Assembly (NCBI GenBank): GCA_009885515.1
Contig: VFKO01000245.1
Span: 1-25,187, forward strand
Source: Rhodobiaceae bacterium
GTDB lineage: Bacteria > Pseudomonadota > Alphaproteobacteria > Micropepsales > Micropepsaceae
Direction: 5' to 3'
DNA: 25,187 nucleotides
The notes beneath the pieces were generated by a model, which did not search any database, had not been told where the DNA came from, and saw nothing but the letters and a program-made list of their open reading frames with translations. Below, piece after piece: positions 1 through 6,547 of the stretch (its first letter is position 1; every line of letters starts with the position of its first letter). A program made the translations under genes and the position numbers.

Positions 1-380
1 CGCTCACCGATAAGCGCTCCCCGATCAAGAGCGCGTTGCTGGATCAGCGGGTGGTCGCGGGTTTGGGTAATATCTACGTGTGTGAAGTGCTGTTTCGGGC
101 CGGGGTCTCTCCGCGACGGCTATCCAGTTTGATCAAGAGCCACGAGGCGGCGAAAATCGTCAAGCAGGTGAAACTGGTGTTGCGTTCGGCCATCAAGTCT
201 GGCGGTTCGACTTTGCGCGACTACAAAACAACCAGCGGAGAGCTTGGCTATTTTCAGCACAGGTTTCGCGTGTATGACCGCGCAGACGAGAATTGCGTTA
301 ATCCTGGATGTCACGGGGTCGTGCAACGCATCATGCAGGCGGGACGATCAACGTATTATTGCGCGCATTGTCAGCGCTAG
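1..380 (+). CDS. mutM: Formamidopyrimidine-DNA glycosylase, C-terminal part (5' end outside window)
   Basis: This is a base-excision repair enzyme that removes 8-oxoguanine and related lesions and cuts the abasic site. Only the last 125 codons are present, and the frame is open from base 3. The piece contains the helix-two-turn-helix region (LLDQRVVAGLGNIYVCE) and the C-terminal zinc finger. The finger cysteines are spaced C-x4-C then C-x2-C, with the DNA-contacting Arg in GRSTYYC. The catalytic N-terminal Pro-Glu lies outside the window. The wider first cysteine pair (x4 rather than x2) is a variant I recall from alphaproteobacterial MutM proteins. The next gene starts 59 bases downstream on the same strand. 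Identification is secure from the motifs. Confidence 0.95.
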   Translation, partial: LTDKRSPIKSALLDQRVVAGLGNIYVCEVLFRAGVSPRRLSSLIKSHEAAKIVKQVKLVLRSAIKSGGSTLRDYKTTSGELGYFQHRFRVYDRADENCVNPGCHGVVQRIMQAGRSTYYCAHCQR

Positions 381-439
381 CGGCGGCATCCGGCTTGCGC
401 TAAACCTCGGCGCAAGATTTGACCAGGAAAGCGAGCGAC

Positions 440-1216
440 ATGTCATTTGAAACGATTAAGACGGAAACGCGTGGCGCTGTGTGTTTGATCACACTCAACC
501 GGCCGCAGGCGCTGAATGCGCTCAATAATCAACTGATGAGCGAATTGAGCGAGGCGCTTGATGTCGCAGAAGGCGACCGGGCCATTCGATGCATCGTCAT
601 TACGGGTTCGGAAAAAGCTTTTGCGGCCGGTGCTGACATCAAAGAAATGCAGCCGAAATCCTTTATGGACGCTTTTGGCGAGGATTTCATCACAACCCAT
701 CACGAACGCGTGGCGCGTTGCCGCAAGCCGGTCATTGCGGCGGTTGCCGGTTTTGCGTTGGGGGGCGGCTGCGAGCTTGCAATGATGTGTGACTTCATTA
801 TCGCGGGCGACAATGCCAAGTTTGGTCAGCCCGAGATCAAGCTTGGCGTGATGCCGGGGATCGGCGGAACCCAGCGTTTGACGCGATTTGTTGGTAAGTC
901 AAAGGCGATGGAGATGTGCCTTACTGGCCGGATGATTGATGCGGCCGAAGCTGAGCGTTCCGGCCTTGTCAGCCGCGTTGTTCCTGTGGCGGAACTCCTG
1001 GGCGAAGCGCTGAAAGCCGCCGATACGATTGCGGAAATGTCGTTGCCGATTTCCATGATGACAAAAGAGTCCATTAACCGTGCCTATGAAACGACCCTCG
1101 CTGAGGGTGTCAGGTTTGAAAGACGGCTTTTTCACTCCATGTTTGCGACGGCGGATCAGAAGGAAGGAATGGCTGCTTTCGTTGAAAAACGAAGGGCAAA
1201 GTTCGAGCACCGGTGA
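440..1216 (+). CDS. Enoyl-CoA hydratase (crotonase family)
   Basis: The 258-residue protein is the usual length for a soluble crotonase-fold enoyl-CoA hydratase, which adds water to trans-2-enoyl-CoA in fatty-acid beta-oxidation. The oxyanion-hole segment AFAAGADIKEM is present. Both catalytic glutamates are visible, in GGGCELAMMCD and QPEIKLGVMPGIGGTQRL. I chose ATG 440 because AGGAAAG lies about 8 bases upstream. A TTG at 419 would add seven residues and lacks such a site. The gene sits between mutM and rpsT, a placement seen in many alphaproteobacteria, so it is probably a housekeeping copy. The exact substrate chain length cannot be read from the sequence. Confidence 0.92.
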   Translation: MSFETIKTETRGAVCLITLNRPQALNALNNQLMSELSEALDVAEGDRAIRCIVITGSEKAFAAGADIKEMQPKSFMDAFGEDFITTHHERVARCRKPVIAAVAGFALGGGCELAMMCDFIIAGDNAKFGQPEIKLGVMPGIGGTQRLTRFVGKSKAMEMCLTGRMIDAAEAERSGLVSRVVPVAELLGEALKAADTIAEMSLPISMMTKESINRAYETTLAEGVRFERRLFHSMFATADQKEGMAAFVEKRRAKFEHR

Positions 1217-1221
1217 GGGTT

Positions 1222-1268
1222 GCGTCAACAATTCACGGTTGACGCGTTTGATCTGCGCTGCGTATAAC
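1222..1268 (+). promoter_or_regulatory. Candidate rpsT promoter with overlapping dyad
   Basis: TTGACG (1239-1244) and TATAAC (1263-1268) are 18 bases apart and would start a transcript about 40 bases before rpsT. The -35 element sits in the right arm of a perfect 8-base inverted repeat, GCGTCAAC/GTTGACGC (1222-1229 and 1238-1245, loop 8). No T-run follows the repeat, so it is a poor intrinsic terminator for the upstream gene. It could be an operator. Inferred by pattern only. Confidence 0.5.
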
Positions 1269-1315
1269 CCGCGGCCTCTGGGCAACAGGGCAAGACATTC
1301 CAAGGAACAATCCAC

Positions 1316-1582
1316 ATGGCGAATATCCGGTCGGCAGCAAAAGCAGCGCGCAAAGGTAAAAGGCGCGAGGCCGTCAATGTTGCGCGGAAAAGCCGGGTTC
1401 GCACGTTTGTCCGGAGCGTCGAAGAGGCAATTGCCAGTGGCGACAGCAAGGCTGCGGTTGAGGCTTTGCGTGCTGCACAGCCGGAAATCATTCGTGGCGC
1501 CAACAAGCGCATCCTGCACAAGCGCGCGGCGGCCCGCAAAGTTTCGCGCTTAACCCGGCGTGTAAAGGCGTTGTCGAAATAA
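1316..1582 (+). CDS. rpsT: 30S ribosomal protein S20
   Basis: The 88-residue, strongly basic protein starts ANIRSAAKAARKGKRR and ends in the Arg/Lys-rich helix typical of S20, which binds 16S rRNA in the small subunit early in assembly. The length is standard. ATG 1316 has AAGGAA about 8 bases upstream (1302-1307). rpsT directly before dnaA is a common alphaproteobacterial arrangement. It probably has its own promoter (see 1222-1268). I see no convincing hairpin-plus-T-run terminator after it, only scattered T-rich runs. Confidence 0.96.
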   Translation: MANIRSAAKAARKGKRREAVNVARKSRVRTFVRSVEEAIASGDSKAAVEALRAAQPEIIRGANKRILHKRAAARKVSRLTRRVKALSK

Positions 1583-1880
1583 TTTTTTGGCTCCTGCCGT
1601 CCGAGCGTTTCAAGCTCTCTTCTCGAAAACTATTTTTTCCAAATTGCGTGATGCATCGTGCGGGTTGCGCGAGATGGATATTTTTTTTGGCGGAAAGTCG
1701 ATTGCGCACCGCGAAACTTCAATGCCACGTCAAGTCATTTAGTTCGTATACGGAGTAATGATGAAACTGCCACATTAACGAGCGGGAATTGCGCAAGTAT
1801 TTTTCATCTGGCGGTAGAAGAGCCTTATTATTTCTTGGTTTTCTGAGCACTTTGTACTCCGTCAGGTTTCTACTTCATCG

Positions 1881-1943
1881 TCACTTAGTGACGCGATTTT
1901 AATGCGCACTTAGTGCATTTTCTCGAATGTTCTCACTAAGTTG
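1881..1943. repeat. Array of near-palindromic ACTTAGTG elements
   Basis: TCACTTAGTGA (1881-1891) and GCACTTAGTGC (1906-1916) are 5+1+5 palindromes, and TCACTAAGTTG (1933-1943) is an inverted, weaker copy. Centres at 1886, 1911 and 1938 are 25 and 27 bases apart. A degenerate GCACTTTGTAC lies at 1847-1857. They stand immediately upstream of the candidate promoter at 1947-1974, which fits binding sites for a dimeric regulator. I do not recognise the protein that would bind them. Confidence 0.6.
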
Positions 1944-1946
1944 CTC

Positions 1947-1989
1947 TTGAAAAAAAACAGTTGTTGGCTATAGTTAACTCAGCGCTGAG
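1947..1989 (+). promoter_or_regulatory. Candidate promoter upstream of dnaA with start-site palindrome
   Basis: TTGAAA (1947-1952), 16 bases, then TATAGT (1969-1974) resembles a sigma-70 promoter. The perfect 12-base palindrome CTCAGCGCTGAG (1978-1989) covers the predicted start point near 1981. If this is the dnaA promoter, the untranslated leader would be about 535 bases. A closer dnaA promoter cannot be excluded: TTGACG at 2417 is -35-like but has no matching -10. Confidence 0.4.
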
Positions 1990-2516
1990 CTATGGGAAAT
2001 GGAAATGAAAAAAAGAACAAGTCCATCTCATTTTGTTGCGGTTCAAGGGGTTCAGGTTTCGGCCGCTAGGGTTTCGTAAATCGGCTGGCCATTTCTCAGG
2101 CCGATCAATTTTAGTAACGAGTTGGGCGAGTGATGCACGGTGATTTCCCGTGATCAGCGAAGCTTTGTCTGTCATTGGCGTTTTGGGGTTGGATTTTGAA
2201 GGCGTCAGGGAGTGGCGCGATTGATCGGATGGCTATCCGCGGATGCATTGGCTTTGACTTCTGAGGGGGCGTCGAAGGTGGTGAAGGTGAGTAAATGGTG
2301 TTGGGGCGTTGGTGTTGATGTGCCAGGTGGGCGCTGTCAGCACTTTTCCAGAAATTGAAATGGTCGGGTTGCGATTCGGGCGCAGTGCACTCTGTTGGAG
2401 AGTGAGCTTTTCTCAATTGACGACGACTGAGAGTTGGGCCGTTTCCCAAGAGCCGCGATGTGAATCGCATATTTTGGAACGGTTCACTGGGCAAGTTAAA
2501 ACAAGGGAAACAGAAC

Positions 2517-3992
2517 GTGGCCTCTCCAGAATCCAAGAACACGAGCAATGATAAATTTGATCCCATTTGGCAGCGCGTACGTGAGCGCTTGAAGATCGAG
2601 TTAGGTGCGCAGCGGTTCCAGTATTGGATAGATCCGTTGCGGCCGGCTTCGGCGGAAAACGGACGTGTCGTCATTGCCTGCACCAGCCGGTTTGAGCGTG
2701 ACAAAGTGGTTGAAAGCCACGGTGAGCGTATCGCCAACATGATTGCAGAGATCGCGCCGGAATTTGGTGAGGTTGATTTCGTTGTTGACTTGAAACCGCG
2801 TGCGGTCCCCACCGCCGTTGTCAGTTCGCGAACGATGACATTGGAGAGTCTTGGTGCGCCGGTGATCGAGCCTGTGCTCGTGCAAGGATCGACGCCGCTT
2901 AATCCAGCCTATACTTTTGAAAACTTCGTCACAGGCCGCTCAAACCAAATCGCCTATCAAGAAGCAAAACGCGTGGCCGAAAGCGATCTGCCGGTGGCCA
3001 ACCCGGTGTTCTTCTTTGGGCCCACCGGATTGGGTAAGAGCCATTTGATGCACGCCATTGCGCGGCAGAAGCTGCAGCGCAATCCAAATCTGCGGGTGTT
3101 GTTGATTCCTGCCGAGACTTTCATGCGGTTATTCCTTACGGCGCTGCGGGCCCAAGACATGCTGGCGTTCAAGAGCCAGGTGCGCAACGTTGATGTTTTG
3201 CTCGTCGATGATTTGCATTTCATCCTGGGCAAGGAAGCAACGCAGGAAGAGCTGTTCGCGGCGCTGGACTGGTTGAGCGACAATCAAAAGCAGATTATTG
3301 TGTCTGCTGATCGTTCACCGTCACTGTTTGAAAGCGTGTCGGATCGTGCGCGCTCACGCCTGATGAAGGGTGCTTCGATCGAGATTTTGCCAACTGATTT
3401 CGAGCTGCGGCTTGCGATTCTGGAGGCGAAGGCCCGCGCGGTGTCGCGTGAGCGGCCCGGGTTCTTGCTGAATACAGAAGCGGCGCATTTCATGGCGCAA
3501 CGGATCAACACCAACACCCGCGAGCTCGAAGGTGCGCTCACGCGCGTGGTCACGCAAAGCGGAGACGGTGTCAGGCCGATTACTATTGAAAACCTGAACG
3601 TGTGGCTGGCAGATTTCTTGCGCGCCTATGACCGGCGGGTGACGATCGAAGAGATTAAAAAGAAGGTCGCCGAGCACTTCAATCTGAAGGTGGCGGATCT
3701 GGAGTCCCCCAATCGTATGCGCTCGATTGTAAGGCCTCGCCAGATTGCCATGTATCTGGCGCGGCTTCTGACGCCTCGTTCGTACCCGGAAATTGGACGC
3801 CGCTTCGGCAATAGGGACCATACGACTGTTATGCATGCAGTTGAGACCATTCAGCGCCTGACGGGCTTGGATCCGGCCTTTCGCGAAGAGGTCGAGCAGT
3901 TGAGGCTTTCCATCCGGAATTGGCCGATAGAAGGGCTTTCGGCAGGCTTGCGGCCGATGCCCGCGCCGGAGTCAAGTCCACCTGCGTCCTAG
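2517..3992 (+). CDS. dnaA: Chromosomal replication initiator DnaA
   Basis: DnaA is the AAA+ ATPase that binds oriC, melts it and recruits helicase. With the chosen GTG start it has 491 residues. Domain I begins FDPIWQRVRERL, and a short linker follows. The ATPase has Walker A GPTGLGKSH (about 168-176; Ser where most have Thr) and Walker B VDVLLVDDLHF (about 225-235). Domain IV has RPRQIAMYLARLL and the DNA-binding signature RDHTTVMHAVE. GTG 2517 is preferred because AAGGGAAA lies 7 bases upstream. A GTG at 2460 would add 19 residues not typical of DnaA. GANTC sites at 2373, 2462 and 2529 flank the start and could couple expression to CcrM methylation. dnaN follows after 205 bases. Confidence 0.97.
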   Translation: MASPESKNTSNDKFDPIWQRVRERLKIELGAQRFQYWIDPLRPASAENGRVVIACTSRFERDKVVESHGERIANMIAEIAPEFGEVDFVVDLKPRAVPTAVVSSRTMTLESLGAPVIEPVLVQGSTPLNPAYTFENFVTGRSNQIAYQEAKRVAESDLPVANPVFFFGPTGLGKSHLMHAIARQKLQRNPNLRVLLIPAETFMRLFLTALRAQDMLAFKSQVRNVDVLLVDDLHFILGKEATQEELFAALDWLSDNQKQIIVSADRSPSLFESVSDRARSRLMKGASIEILPTDFELRLAILEAKARAVSRERPGFLLNTEAAHFMAQRINTNTRELEGALTRVVTQSGDGVRPITIENLNVWLADFLRAYDRRVTIEEIKKKVAEHFNLKVADLESPNRMRSIVRPRQIAMYLARLLTPRSYPEIGRRFGNRDHTTVMHAVETIQRLTGLDPAFREEVEQLRLSIRNWPIEGLSAGLRPMPAPESSPPAS

Positions 3993-4197
3993 GCTAGCTT
4001 TCTCTTTTAGAATCAATATATTATAGAGTGAATACAGGCGGTGCCCGGTGAGGATTTTTGTTCCTTGGGGCGCCGCTTGGCGCTATATTAAGCCTTCGCT
4101 TTGCCGCGCGAAGCGACGCCTACGCATTGATGCGATGGGGCGCCTGCTTGTTTTGCGGCATTTTTTGTCTCCATTTCACGCACTCCCGGACCACGTA

Positions 4198-5316
4198 ATG
4201 CGGATCACAATCGAACGAGCGAGCTTTCTCAAATCGTTGAATCATGTGCAAAGCGTGGTTGAGCGGCGGAACACAATTCCGATTTTGTCGAACGTGCTGC
4301 TCCAGGCGGATAAAGGAACACTTTCGCTGACTGCAACCGATCTCGACATTGAAGTTGTTGAAACGGTGGTTGCGGATGTGGTTCGGGCGGGCGCCACAAC
4401 GGCATCGGCGCATACGCTTTACGATATTGTTCGAAAGCTCCCGGATGGATCGCAGGTGCAACTTGAGTTTGGCGAGGCTGATGGACGATTGACGTTGTCC
4501 GCCGGCCGTTCAAAATTTCAACTGCAAGCCCTGCCGCGGGAAGATTTTCCAGCGATGGCGGCTGGCGAGTTGCCGCACAAGTTTTTGCTAACAACACCCG
4601 AGCTTATTGCCCTCATCGACAAGACGCGCTTTGCGGTGTCGACCGAGGAGACGCGTTATTATCTCAATGGTATTTATCTGCACGTTCAGCTCGAGAAAGG
4701 AAAAGCTGTTCTGAAGGCGGTCGCGACCGATGGGCATCGCTTGGCCCGGTATGAGCTTCCTGCGCCGAAGGGAGCTTCGGAAATTCCAGGGATTATTGTG
4801 CCGCGCAAGACGGTCAATGAACTGCGGAAATTGCTCGACGATTCCGAGGGAGAGGTTTCCATTTCCGTTTCAGATACCAAAATCAAGTTCGGGATCGGGT
4901 CGCTGACGCTGACGTCGAAATTGATCGATGGGACATTTCCCGAGTACCAGCGCGTCATTCCAACCGGAAACGACAAAGCCCTGGAAGTCGTGCGTGATGA
5001 ATTGAAAGATGCGGTGGATCGGGTCTCGACGGTGTCGAGCGAGAAGTCCCGGGCGGTGCGGCTCAATCTGGAGAAGGGCCGCTTGACGTTGAGCGTTGTC
5101 AGCCCGGAAGCCGGGACTGCGACTGAAGAGTTGATGATCGACTATAAGCACTCACCTATCGAGATTGGTTTCAATGCTCGATACATCATGGATATTCTGG
5201 AACGCATTGACGGCAGTAAGGCGGTATTTCTTTTCTCGGATGCCGGGTCACCGACTTTGGTCCGAGAAAGTGACAGTGACGCGGCGCTCTACGTGCTGAT
5301 GCCGATGCGCGTGTGA
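4198..5316 (+). CDS. dnaN: DNA polymerase III beta subunit (sliding clamp)
   Basis: The 372-residue protein is the standard length for the ring-shaped clamp that tethers polymerase III to DNA. It starts MRITIERASFLKSL and has NTIPILSNVLL near the N-terminus. It ends with YVLMPMRV, the typical beta C-terminus that helps form the hydrophobic pocket for client proteins. The frame is open back to 4048, but ATG 4198 matches the family start and the extra 50 codons do not resemble DnaN. The ribosome site is weak. The 205-base dnaA-dnaN gap contains an AT-rich -10-like stretch near 4017-4025 without a good -35, and small inverted repeats (TCGCTT/AAGCGA near 4097-4118). recF follows after 22 bases. 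Confidence 0.97.
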   Translation: MRITIERASFLKSLNHVQSVVERRNTIPILSNVLLQADKGTLSLTATDLDIEVVETVVADVVRAGATTASAHTLYDIVRKLPDGSQVQLEFGEADGRLTLSAGRSKFQLQALPREDFPAMAAGELPHKFLLTTPELIALIDKTRFAVSTEETRYYLNGIYLHVQLEKGKAVLKAVATDGHRLARYELPAPKGASEIPGIIVPRKTVNELRKLLDDSEGEVSISVSDTKIKFGIGSLTLTSKLIDGTFPEYQRVIPTGNDKALEVVRDELKDAVDRVSTVSSEKSRAVRLNLEKGRLTLSVVSPEAGTATEELMIDYKHSPIEIGFNARYIMDILERIDGSKAVFLFSDAGSPTLVRESDSDAALYVLMPMRV

Positions 5317-5338
5317 GCATCGAAGGACTCAAGCTGCG

Positions 5339-6523
5339 ATGAAATTGGGGGGGCACATGGCGGAATTGCCGGCTCGCGCTGTGGCGCGCGTGGCGATCAC
5401 CCGTCTGATGCTGACAAATTTTCGCTCGTATGGGATGCTGGATTTGCGTGCGGATGCTCACCACGTCGTTTTGATCGGGCCGAATGGCGCGGGCAAGACA
5501 AATATTCTGGAAGCGCTGTCGATGTTTGCGCCAGGCCGCGGGTTGCGTGGCGCACGGCTGAGCGATTTGTCGCGGACGGTGCTTGGGGGGGCAACTCATC
5601 GGCCCTGGGCCGTGTCGGCGGCCCTGAGTGTTGGTGGTGACGACACGCAAATTGGCGTCGGATACATGCCGGGCACCGATGAGAGCGGGTTGACCAAACG
5701 ATCAGTGCGGATTGACGGCGTCCCTGTGGCAAGTCCAGCCCACCTTGCCGAGCGCATTCGCTTGATTTGGCTGACGCCCGCGATGGACCGTTTGTTTGTC
5801 GAGGGTGCATCGGAACGGCGGCGGTTTCTGGACCGGTTGATTGCCAGTTTTGACCCTCTGCATGCGCGCCGGTGGTCTTCTTTTGAAACTGCCATGCGCG
5901 AGAGGCAGGGTGCATTGCGGGCGGGCGGCGACGCGCAATGGCTGTCCGCGCTTGAGAGAACGATGGCGGAAACGGGGATTGCCGTTGCAGCATCGCGGAT
6001 GTCGGGCGTTGCCACGCTATCGCGGGCGATGGATGAACAGCATGTCTCTGTCTTTCCGCGTGCCGACATTTCGTTAACCGGTACGATTGAGGCGGCGCTT
6101 GAAATCAAAGCTGCGGTTGACGTTGAAGATGAGTATGCGGCGGCTTTGAGGCTGGCTCGACGCAGCGATCTTGATGCTTCGCGCACGAGTGCGGGGCCGC
6201 ATTTGACCGACTTCGTCGTGCGTCACCGGGAAAAGGGACGAGATGCGCAGTCGTGTTCGACGGGCGAGCAAAAGGCGCTACTTATTCGTTTAACACTTGG
6301 CTGTGCAGCGTTGCCTGCGCCTGGAGCGCCCGACGCGCCTATTCTTTTGCTCGATGAAGTTGCCGCGCATCTGGACGATGTGAGGCGGCGAGCCCTTTTT
6401 GTTGAAATAGATGCATTAAATGTTCAGGCATGGATGACTGGTACCGATGTTGCTGCGTTTGTGGCGCTTGAAGGCCGCGCACAGTTCAAGCGCGTTGCCG
6501 ACGGTCAGATCCGGCCTTGTTAA
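5339..6523 (+). CDS. recF: DNA replication and repair protein RecF
   Basis: RecF is an SMC-like ATPase that helps RecO and RecR load RecA at single-strand gaps. It has Walker A GPNGAGKT (47-54), the ABC-type signature STGEQKALL and Walker B ILLLDEVAAHLD. The Walker B signature is near the end, as expected. Length is 394 residues, slightly long for the family. Two ATGs compete. ATG 5339 has AGGA about 11 bases upstream, while ATG 5357 (MAELPAR) follows a G7 run that could serve as its ribosome site. The G7 tract (5347-5353) lies between them, so a slip there would affect only the longer form. A second G7 lies at 5585-5591. gyrB follows after 24 bases. Confidence 0.95.
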   Translation: MKLGGHMAELPARAVARVAITRLMLTNFRSYGMLDLRADAHHVVLIGPNGAGKTNILEALSMFAPGRGLRGARLSDLSRTVLGGATHRPWAVSAALSVGGDDTQIGVGYMPGTDESGLTKRSVRIDGVPVASPAHLAERIRLIWLTPAMDRLFVEGASERRRFLDRLIASFDPLHARRWSSFETAMRERQGALRAGGDAQWLSALERTMAETGIAVAASRMSGVATLSRAMDEQHVSVFPRADISLTGTIEAALEIKAAVDVEDEYAAALRLARRSDLDASRTSAGPHLTDFVVRHREKGRDAQSCSTGEQKALLIRLTLGCAALPAPGAPDAPILLLDEVAAHLDDVRRRALFVEIDALNVQAWMTGTDVAAFVALEGRAQFKRVADGQIRPC

Positions 6524-6547
6524 AGAACCAGGAATCCGGACAGACCA

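Larger units (their letters stand above)
1583..2516. other. Gene-free region upstream of dnaA
   Basis: This 934-base stretch has no credible gene: its short open frames lack ribosome sites and family resemblance. The first 450 bases are AT-rich, with T runs near 1584, 1633 and 1681. It holds the ACTTAGTG array (1881-1943), a candidate promoter (1947-1974), the palindrome CTCAGCGCTGAG (1978-1989), and a palindrome ATCCGCGGAT (2235-2244) beside a further CGGAT copy at 2226. GANTC sites occur at 2373 and 2462. I found no TTATNCACA or TGTGNATAA DnaA box, so I do not call it oriC. The likeliest role is dnaA transcription control. Confidence 0.7.

Noticed and set aside
1222..1245. Inverted repeat as terminator of the enoyl-CoA hydratase gene
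   Set aside because: No T-run follows, and the right arm contains the -35 of the rpsT promoter.
1658..1846. 62-codon open frame before dnaA
   Set aside because: No ribosome site, AT-driven composition and no family resemblance.
1583..2516. Chromosomal origin (oriC) in the dnaA upstream gap
   Set aside because: No TTATNCACA or TGTGNATAA box was found. The closest, TTTTCCAGA near 2345, has two mismatches. In many alphaproteobacteria oriC lies away from dnaA.
2111..2812. Minus-strand 233-codon frame across the dnaA start
   Set aside because: It overlaps dnaA coding sequence and has low-complexity, Pro/Ser-rich content typical of an antisense frame.
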